64,000 bases of DNA from Mycobacterium ostraviense (GTDB lineage Bacteria > Actinomycetota > Actinomycetes > Mycobacteriales > Mycobacteriaceae): contig NZ_NKRE01000001.1 in the NCBI RefSeq assembly GCF_002705925.1, forward strand, positions 2,248,186 to 2,312,185, in the 5' to 3' direction. This document shows positions 1 to 9,041 of this stretch, piece after piece; within the stretch, counting starts at the first letter, position 1; each line of letters begins with the position of its first letter. The notes beneath the pieces were generated by a model, which saw only the letters and a program-made list of their open reading frames with translations, had not been told where the DNA came from and searched no databases. Both the position numbers and the translations under genes were made by a program.

Positions 1-817
1 CGAGCATGAATATCGCATAGTCCGTGGTCGCCGCAATGGCCAACAGCACCAGCAGATTGGTCGCGAAGGTGGAAAGACTGAACACGTTGCGATCGGCGAG
101 AAAGGCAATGGTTCCCCGGATCGCCCCCAGATCAATCCCGACCATGATCAAGACCAGAAACGCGGTCACCACGGAGCGGTAAATGAAAAGCAGCATCACC
201 GCGATAACCAGGCTGGTGATCGCGGTGACCTTGGCGATGCTTTTGTCCCCGGCCTCGGCCTGGTCAGCGTTGAGTGCCGACGGACCGGTGACGTAGGCCT
301 TGACCCCCCGCGGCGGCGATGTGGTGTCCACGATATGCCGCACGGCATGCACCGACGCGTACGCTTCGGTTTCGTTGTCGCCGACGAGATACACCACGAC
401 ATATGCGGCTTTGTCGTCCGCGCTCTGTGATCCGCCGGCGGTCAACGGATCACCCCAGAAGTCCTGAATGTGCGCGACGTGCCTGGTGTCAGCTGAAAGC
501 CTTTTCATCAGCTCGCCATAAAATTGGTGCGCCTCGTCGCCCAGTGGCTTATCGCTTTCCAGCACGATGGTCACGGCATTATCGGAGTCGAACTCCTTGA
601 ACACCTGGCCCACGTGCCGGATCGCCTCGATCGACGGCGCGTCGCTGGGGCTCATCGACACCGAGCGGGCCTTACCCACCGCCTCCAGCTGCGGAACGGC
701 GAGATTGACGATCGCGGTGAGCCCCAGCCACACCAACAAAATCAGCACCGAAAAACGGTGGATCAGCCGCGGCAGAAGCGGACGCTTTGGCGCAGCGGCG
801 GCATCCGGTTCGCTCAT
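1..817 (-). CDS. mmpL2: MmpL family lipid/siderophore transporter, 5' part (window edge)
   Basis: The first 272 residues of an RND-superfamily MmpL transporter; the rest lies beyond base 1. The start is ATG at 817, and it overlaps the stop of the upstream mmpS as ATGA, which implies translational coupling. Visible are a basic N-terminus, a first membrane helix ([20 protein letters not shown]), a periplasmic porter segment, and the start of the helix bundle ([19 protein letters not shown] followed by [20 protein letters not shown]). The TTDYAIFML stretch is typical of the MmpL helix 4 region. MmpL proteins export lipids or siderophores through the inner membrane, working with MmpS partners. 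The symbol mmpL2 follows gene order (M. tuberculosis Rv0507 beside Rv0506 and serB1). The cargo cannot be told from sequence. Confidence 0.88.
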   Translation of the reverse strand, partial: MSEPDAAAAPKRPLLPRLIHRFSVLILLVWLGLTAIVNLAVPQLEAVGKARSVSMSPSDAPSIEAIRHVGQVFKEFDSDNAVTIVLESDKPLGDEAHQFYGELMKRLSADTRHVAHIQDFWGDPLTAGGSQSADDKAAYVVVYLVGDNETEAYASVHAVRHIVDTTSPPRGVKAYVTGPSALNADQAEAGDKSIAKVTAITSLVIAVMLLFIYRSVVTAFLVLIMVGIDLGAIRGTIAFLADRNVFSLSTFATNLLVLLAIAATTDYAIFML

Positions 818-1251
818 GCCGATGTCACCTGACAAAAGGTCAAGGCTTTGGGTCTGGTGACCGACCTTTCGTCCTTGACGGTGCCGTTCACGATGATCCG
901 GCAGCCGATGGTCTCGGCGGCGCTCTGCGCCATCAGATTCACACTGACCGCGGGCAACGTCGTGTTGACCGTCTGCGACCACGGCAGCGGCACGTCCGGT
1001 AGCTGCACCACGCGGGCGTCGGGGTCCAGGTAGGCGATCCTTGCGGTCGAGGCGGGGCCGAAAACTTCGTAGATCACTTGCTTCGGGTTAAACAGCGGAA
1101 CATCGATATCAGCCTTGGCCGTCACGGCAGGATGCTCATGGGCACCAAAGACGCGGTGGAGACGATAGATACCCAGCGCTGCGACAATCGCCACCGCCGA
1201 AACGGCCAGCAGCAGCCACATTCGTTTCACAACGCTGGTAACCGGACTCAT
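814..1251 (-). CDS. mmpS2: MmpS family membrane accessory protein
   Basis: A 145-residue MmpS protein: short cytoplasmic start, one membrane helix (about residues 10-29, [20 protein letters not shown]), then a periplasmic beta-sandwich domain ending in the family signature of two cysteines ([18 protein letters not shown] and ALTFCQV). I chose ATG 1251 because a GAGGGTGAGG ribosome site sits directly before it; a longer frame begins at 1281. The stop overlaps the mmpL start, so the pair is one operon. MmpS proteins support MmpL export. The symbol comes from the position beside serB1, as in M. tuberculosis Rv0506. Confidence 0.88.
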   Translation of the reverse strand: MSPVTSVVKRMWLLLAVSAVAIVAALGIYRLHRVFGAHEHPAVTAKADIDVPLFNPKQVIYEVFGPASTARIAYLDPDARVVQLPDVPLPWSQTVNTTLPAVSVNLMAQSAAETIGCRIIVNGTVKDERSVTRPKALTFCQVTSA

Positions 1252-1516
1252 CCTCACCCTCGTGCTCCGCCACCGGGTCACAACATTGCGTGTTGGATCG
1301 GGTGCGCCGCCCCCCTGGCTCGCCCCCGATCAAGGGGCGTGGTCGAGAGCGCCCAGTGCGCGAATCTGAACCTCCCGAAATCTCCAACGTGCGCGCCTAA
1401 TCCGATGTCTCGTTTGCGTTCGCAGCGTAGACGCTACCCGCCGCCCTGCTGAATGCATTTCGGATTTCCGATAAACCTCGTTACCGGCGCCCCGCGCGGC
1501 GGCCGGATCCGACGGG

Positions 1517-3694
1517 TCACAGCAGCTTCTCCAGGGTGATGGGCAAATCGGTGACGCGTCTGCCGGTGGCGTTGAATACCGCATTGGCGATCGCAGCGGG
1601 TACCCCGACGATCACCAACTCGCCGAGTCCCTTGACGCCTATCGGGTCGGCAATAGGGTCCTCGGCCGGCAAAAAGGTCGCGTCCAGCTCGGGAACGTCG
1701 GCGTTGACCGGAACCAGGTAATCCGACATGTTCGCGTTGACTATCCGGCCGTCGCGGTAATCCAGCTCCGTCCGCTCCAGCAGCGCCATCCCGATCCCGC
1801 CGACCATGCCCCCAATCGCCTGACTGTGGGCGAGTTTGGGATTGATCACCCGGCCGGCGTCGTAGCACGCATACATGCGGCGGATCCGCACGGTCGGCAG
1901 CAAACGGTCGACGACGACCTCGGCGAATACGGCTCCGTAGCTGTAGGTGGAGTATCGGCGGTCGGCGTCGTCGGGCGTCCAGGTCTGTTGTGAATCCAAA
2001 CCGGCCCAGCCGCGGCGGCGCAACAAGTCCTGATACGACTCTCCGGGCTCGGATCCGGGCCCGGAGGCCATGGCGAACATGCGGCCGTCGACAACCGCCA
2101 CGGCCTCCGGACGCAGGCCGCTCAGCGGGGATCGCGGATCGGTGACCGCCGTGCGAATGAACTTGTCGCGCAGCATGTTCGCGGCGGTGTACACCGCAGA
2201 ACCCACGCTGGCCATGGTTCGGGAGGCCGAGTGCGGCGGTGCCGGCGGAAAACTGCTATCACCCAACGCGAATCGCACCCGGCTCAGCGGCATTCCGAGG
2301 GCATCTGCGGCGACCTGCGTCATCGACGTATAGGTCCCGGGCCCCATGTCGCTGGTTCCGCATTGCACTTCGGCGGTGCCGTCGGCGAAAACCTTTGCGA
2401 TTGCCGAGCATTGGCTGCGATACGTGTAATAGGCGGCGGCGGCCACCCCGATCCCGACGAAGAGATCGCCCTCGCGGGTGGCGGCGGGTGCCGGATTGCG
2501 CCGGTTCCATCCGAACCTGGTCGCGCCTCGGGTCAGGCACTCGGTGAGCCGCCGGGTGGAAAACGGCATCCCGGTGGTCTGGTCGACATCGGGTTCGTTG
2601 CGCATCCGCAATTCGATCGGGTCCATGCGCAGGCGGTGCGCCAGATCGTCCATGGCGCACTCGAGCGCAACCGCTCCGGTGACCGCGCCGGGGCCCCTCA
2701 TGAACCACGGCAGGCCGACATCCAACGGCACCACGCGATACGTCGAACGCATGTCGGGGACGCGGTAGAGCAGCCGCGGACTGCGGACGAGTCCGTCCTC
2801 GTAGTCGCCGTACCTGGCCGTCTCGGTATGCCCTTCGTGGATCATCGCCCTGAGGCGCCCGGATTCGTCTGCCCCGATCGCCATACGCTGCCGACTGGTG
2901 GGCCGGTATCCGATTGCGCTGTACATCTGCCGGCGAGTCAATACCAGCATGACGGGTCGTCGCATCCGCCGAGCCGCGAGAGCGGTTAGCACTTGATGCG
3001 GCCAGGTCCGGCTGGCACTACCGAACGAACCGCCCACGAACGGCGAGATCAGCCGGACATGATCGGTGGGTAGACCGAAGGCGTCGGCGTAGAACTTCTG
3101 GGCTGCGCTGATGTCTTGCACCTTGTCCCATACCGTGAGCCGATCGCGCTCCCAGGTGGCAATCGTCGCAGGCATCTCCATGGGATTGTGATGGTTGCGC
3201 GCGATGCTGAACCGCAGGTCCGTCATCACCGAGGTACGGCGAATCGCCTGGTCGGCGAACCCGCGGGAATAGTCGCGGATGAACCGGCCGGGTCGCCTGT
3301 CCGCTTGTGCCGCATCAATATCGGTCAGCGGCGGCCGACTCGAATACCGGACGTCGACCAGTTCGGACCCGTGGACCGCCGACTCGAGCGTGGTCGCGAC
3401 CACCACGGCGACCGGCTGTCCGAAGAAGGACACCAGCCGGGTGTCGAAGGGCAGTTTCACCCCGGTGAAGTCGGTCAGCACGGCAAGCACGTCGGGCTGC
3501 CGCAACGCGCGACCGGTGTCCACGCGCTTGATCTCGCCGCACGCCACCGTGCTGCAGACCAGTGCGGCGTAGAGCAATCCCGGAATCTGGTTGTCGGCGG
3601 CGTAACGGGCCTTACCGGTCACCTTCACCGGGCCGTCCACCCGGCTGACCGGCTGGCCGGAGACGACCTGCGCGGCGGTGAATGCGTGGGTCAT
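1517..3694 (-). CDS. paoC: Molybdenum aldehyde oxidase large subunit (PaoC-like)
   Basis: A 725-residue xanthine oxidase-family catalytic subunit. The N-terminal aldehyde oxidase hammerhead domain opens with VDGPVKVTGKARYAAD, and the molybdopterin-binding domain contains FVGGSFGSASRTWP and RGPGAVTGAVALE. The base-catalyst glutamate lies in GVKGLGELVIVG at about residue 692, the number I recall for E. coli PaoC. Start ATG 3694 overlaps the stop of the FAD subunit (ATGA); an upstream in-frame extension to 3871 is antisense noise. In E. coli, PaoABC is a periplasmic enzyme oxidising aromatic and other aldehydes with a molybdenum cytosine dinucleotide cofactor. Third gene of a three-gene operon. 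No dedicated maturation factor of the PaoD/XdhC type is visible nearby, so it must be encoded elsewhere. Substrate unknown. Confidence 0.85.
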   Translation of the reverse strand: MTHAFTAAQVVSGQPVSRVDGPVKVTGKARYAADNQIPGLLYAALVCSTVACGEIKRVDTGRALRQPDVLAVLTDFTGVKLPFDTRLVSFFGQPVAVVVATTLESAVHGSELVDVRYSSRPPLTDIDAAQADRRPGRFIRDYSRGFADQAIRRTSVMTDLRFSIARNHHNPMEMPATIATWERDRLTVWDKVQDISAAQKFYADAFGLPTDHVRLISPFVGGSFGSASRTWPHQVLTALAARRMRRPVMLVLTRRQMYSAIGYRPTSRQRMAIGADESGRLRAMIHEGHTETARYGDYEDGLVRSPRLLYRVPDMRSTYRVVPLDVGLPWFMRGPGAVTGAVALECAMDDLAHRLRMDPIELRMRNEPDVDQTTGMPFSTRRLTECLTRGATRFGWNRRNPAPAATREGDLFVGIGVAAAAYYTYRSQCSAIAKVFADGTAEVQCGTSDMGPGTYTSMTQVAADALGMPLSRVRFALGDSSFPPAPPHSASRTMASVGSAVYTAANMLRDKFIRTAVTDPRSPLSGLRPEAVAVVDGRMFAMASGPGSEPGESYQDLLRRRGWAGLDSQQTWTPDDADRRYSTYSYGAVFAEVVVDRLLPTVRIRRMYACYDAGRVINPKLAHSQAIGGMVGGIGMALLERTELDYRDGRIVNANMSDYLVPVNADVPELDATFLPAEDPIADPIGVKGLGELVIVGVPAAIANAVFNATGRRVTDLPITLEKLL

Positions 3695-4668
3695 GGCATT
3701 GCCGCCACGGTGGCCAATTGCTTTTCGACAGTGCGCTGGAGAAGTTCGACTTTGAAACCGTTCTCCCGCAACGGTTGGGCACCGGCAACCGAAAGTTCGG
3801 CGGCGCGGTGGAACAGGCCCGCGTCGATCGGGCGGCCCTGCAGCTCCCTTTCGACGGCCGGTAACCGCCACGGCACGGTGGCGACCCCGCCAACGGCGAC
3901 CCGCGCGCTGCGGATCGTGCCGGCGACGATGTCGAGTGCCACGGCCGCCGAGGCCAGCGCGAATTGGTATGACTGGCGATCGCGCACCTTGAGATATCCG
4001 GACCGGCGGGCCTCCGGCCCGAGAGGTACCTCGATCCCGACGATCAGCTCGCCCGGATCGAGGTTGTGCTCGCGGTGCGGAGAGTCACCTGGCTGGCGGA
4101 AGAGCTCCGCCAACGCAAATCGCCGCTGCCCGGCGGCCCCCCGACTCACGACGACGGCGTCCAACGCAACCAGGGCGACCGCGAGGTCCGAAGGGTGGGT
4201 AGCGCTGCAGTGCCGGCTGGTACCGAGGATTGCCTGGGAGCGGTTACATCCGTCGATCGCCGAGCAGCCGGTGCCCGGGGCACGTCGGTTGCATGCGGCC
4301 GACACGTCGCGGAAATACAGGCACCGCGGGCGTTGCAGCAGATTGCCGCCGATCGATGCCATGTTGCGCAGCTGAGCGGAGGCGCTGAGCTCGAGGGCCT
4401 GACTGATCACCGGGACTTGTTGCCGGACGACGGGATGAGCGGCAAGGTCGGACATCCGCACCAGCGATCCGACGCGGATCATTCCCGGCCGCACGTCGAT
4501 CCAGCGGTACGGAAGCGCGTTGATGTCGACCAGCGAATCGGGGCGTTCGACGGTTTCCCTCATCAAGTCGACCAGCGTGGTGCCCCCGGCGATATAGCGG
4601 GCGCCGGCGGCCGCTGCCCGCAACGCCGCCTGCTCGTCGGTCGCTTTGAGGTAGCGGAACGGGAACAC
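3691..4668 (-). CDS. paoB: Aldehyde oxidase FAD subunit with extra Fe-S insertion (PaoB-like)
   Basis: A 325-residue CO-dehydrogenase medium-subunit type flavoprotein. FAD-binding motifs are AGGTTLVDLM (about residues 27-36) and SIGGN (about 105-109). Right after the second motif comes the cysteine-rich insertion RCLYFRDVSAACNRR...GTGC...CNR...RHC (Cys 116, 126, 135, 141, 154). Such an insertion holds an extra 4Fe-4S cluster in E. coli PaoB and separates this type from ordinary xanthine dehydrogenases. E. coli has Ile rather than Cys at the 141 position, as far as I recall. Start is GTG 4668, three bases after the stop of the 2Fe-2S subunit gene; the stop overlaps paoC. The subunit relays electrons from the molybdenum site. 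Confidence 0.85.
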   Translation of the reverse strand: MFPFRYLKATDEQAALRAAAAGARYIAGGTTLVDLMRETVERPDSLVDINALPYRWIDVRPGMIRVGSLVRMSDLAAHPVVRQQVPVISQALELSASAQLRNMASIGGNLLQRPRCLYFRDVSAACNRRAPGTGCSAIDGCNRSQAILGTSRHCSATHPSDLAVALVALDAVVVSRGAAGQRRFALAELFRQPGDSPHREHNLDPGELIVGIEVPLGPEARRSGYLKVRDRQSYQFALASAAVALDIVAGTIRSARVAVGGVATVPWRLPAVERELQGRPIDAGLFHRAAELSVAGAQPLRENGFKVELLQRTVEKQLATVAAMP

Positions 4669-4671
4669 GTG

Positions 4672-5262
4672 CTACCGGTCTCGTGCCACAGCTGCGACCG
4701 CGTTCACGATGTTGGTGTAGGCACCGCAACGACAGATGTTGCCGCTCATCCACTCTCGTATCTCCGCGGGCGAACCCGCGTGCCCTTCGGCGATACAACC
4801 GAGGCCGGACATGATTTGCCCGGCGGTGCAATAGCCGCATTGGAATGCGTCCTCGTCGATGAACGCTTGCTGCAGCGGATGGAGTCGGCCGCCCGAACCG
4901 GCCAAGCCCTCGATGGTGGTGATCTGTGCACCCTCGTGCATGACCGCCAGAGTCAGGCAGGAGTTGATCCGCCGACCGTCGACCAGCACCGTGCAGGCAC
5001 CGCATGCGCCGTGGTCGCAGGCCTTCTTGGTGCCGGGCAGTCCCGCTCGCTCGCGCAGCATGTCCAGCAGCGACGTGCGGGTGTCGACGGCGATTTCTCG
5101 AGGTTCGCCGTTGATCACGGCCCGCACCACAGCGGTGTGGATTTCGTCCTGGACAGTTCGCTCAGATCCGGCAACGGCAGTGACGGCGACGACCCCGCCC
5201 ACGGCGACGGAGGCACCCACGAACGTCCGGCGATTGACTCGGGACCCAGGTCGGTCGTCCAC
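4672..5262 (-). CDS. paoA: Aldehyde oxidase 2Fe-2S subunit with Tat signal (PaoA-like)
   Basis: A 196-residue protein with a Tat signal at the N-terminus (NRRTFVGASVAVGG, twin Arg 11-12, then a hydrophobic stretch to about residue 32). A plant-type 2Fe-2S domain follows (Cys 82, 87, 90, 102; CDHGACGACTV), then the second all-helical 2Fe-2S domain (QCGYC at 141-145 and CRC at 177-179). All eight ligands are present. The Tat signal predicts export of the folded complex across the membrane, as for E. coli PaoABC. GTG start at 5262; first gene of the operon, divergent from serB1 across a 168-bp gap that must carry both promoters. Confidence 0.87.
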   Translation of the reverse strand: MDDRPGSRVNRRTFVGASVAVGGVVAVTAVAGSERTVQDEIHTAVVRAVINGEPREIAVDTRTSLLDMLRERAGLPGTKKACDHGACGACTVLVDGRRINSCLTLAVMHEGAQITTIEGLAGSGGRLHPLQQAFIDEDAFQCGYCTAGQIMSGLGCIAEGHAGSPAEIREWMSGNICRCGAYTNIVNAVAAVARDR

Positions 5263-5430
5263 GGATCCACTGTAGAAGTGCAGCTCGCAACATCGTTGAT
5301 AAACTCGGATCCCGGCCCGTATTCGTCTCGCGCCAGCCTGGAAAACCTCCCCAACACATTTGCCGGATAGGGTTTATGTTGGCCGAAGTGTCGCCCACCG
5401 GCCGGGTACCGCGATTGTGAGAGGTTTCTG

Positions 5431-6354
5431 ATGGGTTCCACTGATCTGGATGATCTGGGCACCTCGAATCGCGTCACTGGCGCCGACCTGGAGTCGGTGG
5501 CCGCAAACGCCAGCGCCGAACGCGCCCTCGACGGCCTGCGCGCCACCGCCGCTGCCGCCGCCGAGGATCGTCCGCAGCCGCCGATCGACCTGACCGCAGC
5601 GGCGTTCTTCGATGTGGATAACACACTGGTCCAGGGCTCGTCCGCGGTGCACTTCGGCCGGGGGCTGGCCGCCCGCCATTACTTCACCTACCGCGATGTA
5701 CTGGGCTTCGTCTATGCGCAGGCCAAGTTCCAGCTGCTCGGCGTGGAGAACAGCGACGACGTCGCAGCCGGGCGGCGCAAGGCGCTGGCCTTCATCGAGG
5801 GCCGTTCGGTGGCCGAACTGGTGAACCTGGGCGAGGAGATTTATGACGAGTTCATCGCCGACAAGATTTGGCCGGGCACCCGCGAGCTCACCCAGATGCA
5901 TCTCGACGCCGGTCAGCAGGTTTGGCTGATCACCGCGACGCCCTACGAGCTCGCGGCGACGATCGCCCGCCGGCTCGGCCTGACCGGCGCGCTGGGCACG
6001 GTCGCGGAGTCCGTCGACGGGATATTCACCGGCCGGCTGGTCGGCGACATCCTGCATGGCACCGGCAAGGCTCACGCGGTGCGGTCGCTGGCCATCCGGG
6101 AAGGTCTCAACCTCAAACGCTGCACCGCCTATTCCGACAGCTACAACGACGTGCCGATGCTGTCGCTGGTGGGCACCGCCGTCGCCATCAACCCGGATTC
6201 GCGGCTGCGCAGCCTGGCCCGCGAACGGGGATGGGAAATTCGGGATTTCCGGACTGCGCGCAAGGCCGCCCGGATCGGGGTGCCGTCGGCCTTGGCGCTG
6301 GGCGCGGCCGGCGGCGCGTTGGCGGCTCTGGCGTCCCGACGCCAATCACGCTGA
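5431..6354 (+). CDS. serB1: HAD-IB family phosphatase SerB1
   Basis: A 307-residue HAD-superfamily protein. Residues 1-50 are Ala-rich and poorly ordered, then motif [16 protein letters not shown] (nucleophile Asp 61, acid Asp 63), a helical cap, motif [13 protein letters not shown], and motif [16 protein letters not shown] for Mg binding. Family members resemble phosphoserine phosphatase; the true substrate of the mycobacterial SerB1 paralogue is not settled by sequence. The C-terminus ([18 protein letters not shown]) is hydrophobic and could be a membrane tail. GAGAGG ribosome site before ATG 5431. It leads a plus-strand run serB1-hadD-cmaA2 with short gaps, matching Rv0505c-Rv0504c-Rv0503c order. 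Confidence 0.87.
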   Translation: MGSTDLDDLGTSNRVTGADLESVAANASAERALDGLRATAAAAAEDRPQPPIDLTAAAFFDVDNTLVQGSSAVHFGRGLAARHYFTYRDVLGFVYAQAKFQLLGVENSDDVAAGRRKALAFIEGRSVAELVNLGEEIYDEFIADKIWPGTRELTQMHLDAGQQVWLITATPYELAATIARRLGLTGALGTVAESVDGIFTGRLVGDILHGTGKAHAVRSLAIREGLNLKRCTAYSDSYNDVPMLSLVGTAVAINPDSRLRSLARERGWEIRDFRTARKAARIGVPSALALGAAGGALAALASRRQSR

Positions 6355-6399
6355 TAAGCTGCGCCGCTGAGCACACATTCGAGCAGAGAGCACAGCGGC

Positions 6400-6900
6400 A
6401 TGACAGTCCCCCAGGAAGCCGAAGGACTCATCGGCAAGAACTACCGCGCCCCGGACTATTTCGAAGTCGGGCGGGAGAAGATCCGCGAGTTCGCGGCCGC
6501 GGTCAACGACGAGCATCCGGCGCACTACGACGAGGCGGCCGCGGCCGACGCGGGCTATCCCGCATTGGTGGCCCCGCCCACCTTCCTGGCGGTCGCCGGG
6601 CGGCGCGTGCAGATGGAGATCTTCACCAAATTCAGCATTCCGATCAACATCGCCCGGGTCTTCCATCGCGACCAGAAGTTCCGGTTCCACCGGCCGATCC
6701 TGGCAGGCGACAAACTGTTCTTTCATACTTTCCTAGACTCTGTGATTGAGTCACACGGCACAGTGCTCGCCGAGATTCGAAGTGAAGTCACAGATGCCGA
6801 CGGCAAGCCGGTCGCCACCGGCGTCGTCACCATGTTGGGGGAAGCAGCGCACCACGAGGCTGAGGCCGATGCCACCGTGGCGGCAATTGCATCCATTTGA
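6400..6900 (+). CDS. hadD: (3R)-hydroxyacyl-ACP dehydratase subunit HadD (hot-dog fold)
   Basis: A 166-residue MaoC/HadA-like hot-dog protein ([20 protein letters not shown] at the start, [18 protein letters not shown] in the middle). It matches recalled M. tuberculosis Rv0504c, whose M. smegmatis counterpart was named HadD and is needed for late mycolic-acid elongation in the type II fatty acid synthase. The D..HP...D arrangement resembles HadA/HadC subunits rather than the catalytic HadB, so it may act with a HadB-type partner. It sits 45 bp after serB1 and 33 bp before cmaA2, which fits a role in mycolate building. Confidence 0.87.
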   Translation: MTVPQEAEGLIGKNYRAPDYFEVGREKIREFAAAVNDEHPAHYDEAAAADAGYPALVAPPTFLAVAGRRVQMEIFTKFSIPINIARVFHRDQKFRFHRPILAGDKLFFHTFLDSVIESHGTVLAEIRSEVTDADGKPVATGVVTMLGEAAHHEAEADATVAAIASI

Positions 6901-6933
6901 AACAAGTAAAAGCAAGAAGGTAGGGTCCGTTCA

Positions 6934-7842
6934 ATGACGTCTCAGGGTGAAACGGGTGGCACGCAGCTCAAGCCACCGGTCGAAGCAGTCCGTTCCCACT
7001 ACGACAAATCCAACGAATTCTTCAAGCTTTGGCTTGACCCGTCGATGACGTACAGCTGCGCGTACTTCGAAGAGCGCCCCAACATGACGCTGGAAGAGGC
7101 ACAGTACGCCAAACGCAAACTTGCCCTGGACAAGCTGAACCTCGAGCCCGGCATGACGCTGCTCGACATCGGCTGCGGCTGGGGCGCCACCATGCGCCAC
7201 GCCGTGCAGGAGTACGACGTCAACGTGATCGGCCTGACGCTCAGTGAGAACCAGTACGCCCACGACGTGGCGAAGTTCGAAGAGATCGACAGCCCCCGCC
7301 GCAAAGAGGTGCGGATCCAGGGCTGGGAGGAATTCGACGAGCCGGTCGACCGGATCGTGTCACTCGGCGCATTCGAGCACTTCGCCGACGGCGCCGGCGA
7401 CGCCGGGTTCGAACGCTATGACACCTTCTTCAAGAAGTACTACAACTTGACGCCCGACGACGGCCGGATGTTGCTGCACACGATCATCATCCCCGATGCC
7501 GACGAAGCCAAGGAGCTCGGCTTGACGTCGCCGATGAGCCTGCTGCGCTTCATCAAGTTCATCTTGACCGAGATCTTCCCGGGCGGTCGGTTGCCGCGGA
7601 TCTCGCAGGTCGATCACTACTCGTCCAACGCCGGCTGGAAGGTCGAGCGCTACCACCGCATCGGCGCCAACTACGTTCCGACGCTGAACGCCTGGGCGGA
7701 TGCGCTCGAGGCGCACAAGGATGCGGCGATCGCCCTGAAGGGGCAGGAGACCTACGACATCTACCTGCACTACCTGCGGGGCTGCTCGGACCTGTTCCGC
7801 GACCACTACACCGATGTTTGCCAGTTCACATTGGTGAAATAG
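6934..7842 (+). CDS. cmaA2: Mycolic acid cyclopropane synthase CmaA2
   Basis: A 302-residue S-adenosylmethionine-dependent mycolate methyltransferase. SAM motif [15 protein letters not shown], second motif [12 protein letters not shown], and the family block [21 protein letters not shown] whose GAGDAG insertion is characteristic of CmaA2 compared with PcaA or CmaA1. It introduces the trans-cyclopropane ring on mycolic acids. Sequence is nearly identical to recalled M. tuberculosis Rv0503c. Third gene after serB1 and hadD, and last before a long inverted repeat. Confidence 0.94.
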   Translation: MTSQGETGGTQLKPPVEAVRSHYDKSNEFFKLWLDPSMTYSCAYFEERPNMTLEEAQYAKRKLALDKLNLEPGMTLLDIGCGWGATMRHAVQEYDVNVIGLTLSENQYAHDVAKFEEIDSPRRKEVRIQGWEEFDEPVDRIVSLGAFEHFADGAGDAGFERYDTFFKKYYNLTPDDGRMLLHTIIIPDADEAKELGLTSPMSLLRFIKFILTEIFPGGRLPRISQVDHYSSNAGWKVERYHRIGANYVPTLNAWADALEAHKDAAIALKGQETYDIYLHYLRGCSDLFRDHYTDVCQFTLVK

Positions 7843-7862
7843 CGCCCACATTGTGCTTCGGT

Positions 7863-7922
7863 CGCGAGCGTAACGCCACGGCGAATTCCGGCCCGGATTT
7901 TCGCCCCGGCGTTACGCTCGCG
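7863..7922. terminator. Long inverted repeat between convergent genes
   Basis: Perfect 15-bp arms (CGCGAGCGTAACGCC at 7863-7877 and its complement at 7908-7922). A second nested pair (GGCGAA with TTCGCC) sits inside the 30-base centre. It lies between the convergent ends of cmaA2 and the acyltransferase gene, so it can act as a two-way terminator. No U-rich tail is seen on either side, which is common in mycobacteria. Confidence 0.6.
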
Positions 7923-7949
7923 CACGCCTAGCAGGCCGCGCCCAGTACG

Positions 7950-9026
7950 TCAGCCCAGGAAAATGTTGCGGCGCCCGGCCAACAGCCGATACAGCGTCTG
8001 CTGAATGGTTTCACGCACCTGATCGGTCAACTCGAAGGTGACCATCGGGTCCTCGGCGTCGGTGGTCGCGTAGTTGGCCGTGGAGATCGGCTCCCCGAAT
8101 GCGATGCGCCATTTCGACGGCAGCGGCACCAGCCCGGCGGGGCCGGCCAACGGGAACAGCGGAGTGACCGGGAAATAGGGCAAACCGAACAGCCGCGCCA
8201 GCAATTTGACGTCGGTGAGCATCGGGTAGATCTCCTCCGACCCGATGATCGAGCACGGCACAATCGGCGCCTGGGTACGCAGCGCCGCCGACACGAAGCC
8301 GCCGCGTCCGAATCTCTGTAGCCGGTAACGGTCCTCGAAGCGCTTACCCAGGCCCTTGTAACCTTCGGGGAACACGGCCGTGAGCTCACCGGAGGCCAGC
8401 AGTCGGTGCGCGTCGGTGGTGCAGGCCATGGTGTGCCCCGCCTTGCGGGCGGCCTCGCCCACCACGGGCAGGTCGAACACCATGTCGGCGGCAAGCAGCC
8501 GCAGATCCCGGTGGGCGGGATGTTCGTCGTGCACCGCCACCGAAAGCATCAACCCGTCGAACGGCAACACTCCGGCATGGTTGGCCACCAACAGCGCGGC
8601 GCCTTCGCTCGGAAGGTTCTCGATTCCGCTGACTTCCACGCGGAACCACGACCTGAAGAAAAACCTCAGCAAAGGCCGAACGATCGCGTCATTGAAATGC
8701 GGGTCGAATCCGAATTCGTCGACGCTGTAATCACCGGTCAGTCGTTGCCGCAGGAATCCGGCGACCGCGGCGACACGCTGCGCAAGATCGCTGAGGGGCG
8801 CTTCGCCCGACCCGACAACGCCCGTCGCACCCGCGGCACGCCGATGCTCGTCGATTTCACGGACCACTGCAGCGATCTGTTCGGCCGATGCCCGGCCGTT
8901 CGGATCGGACAGCAACGACGGGTGCTCACGGGACGCGTCGGCGCGTTGACCGGCACGGCGGCGTGCCGCTACCCGACCCCGATTACTGTGCAGTGGAATG
9001 ACATTCGCTCTGGTCTCACCCGCCAC
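7950..9026 (-). CDS. PlsC-like lysophospholipid/glycerolipid acyltransferase
   Basis: A 358-residue protein matching M. tuberculosis Rv0502. The first 90 residues are basic and probably disordered. The acyltransferase domain starts near 115, with the acyl-acceptor motif VANHAGVLPFDG (His 150, Asp 157) and the glycerol-phosphate binding motif FPEGYKG (219-225). No clear multi-helix membrane region, so probably peripheral to the membrane. GTG start. The galE2 gene follows upstream on the same strand with 15 bp between, so the two are likely co-transcribed. The acyl acceptor is not known. Confidence 0.85.
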   Translation of the reverse strand: MAGETRANVIPLHSNRGRVAARRRAGQRADASREHPSLLSDPNGRASAEQIAAVVREIDEHRRAAGATGVVGSGEAPLSDLAQRVAAVAGFLRQRLTGDYSVDEFGFDPHFNDAIVRPLLRFFFRSWFRVEVSGIENLPSEGAALLVANHAGVLPFDGLMLSVAVHDEHPAHRDLRLLAADMVFDLPVVGEAARKAGHTMACTTDAHRLLASGELTAVFPEGYKGLGKRFEDRYRLQRFGRGGFVSAALRTQAPIVPCSIIGSEEIYPMLTDVKLLARLFGLPYFPVTPLFPLAGPAGLVPLPSKWRIAFGEPISTANYATTDAEDPMVTFELTDQVRETIQQTLYRLLAGRRNIFLG

Positions 9027-9041
9027 GATAGCTACCCAAAT

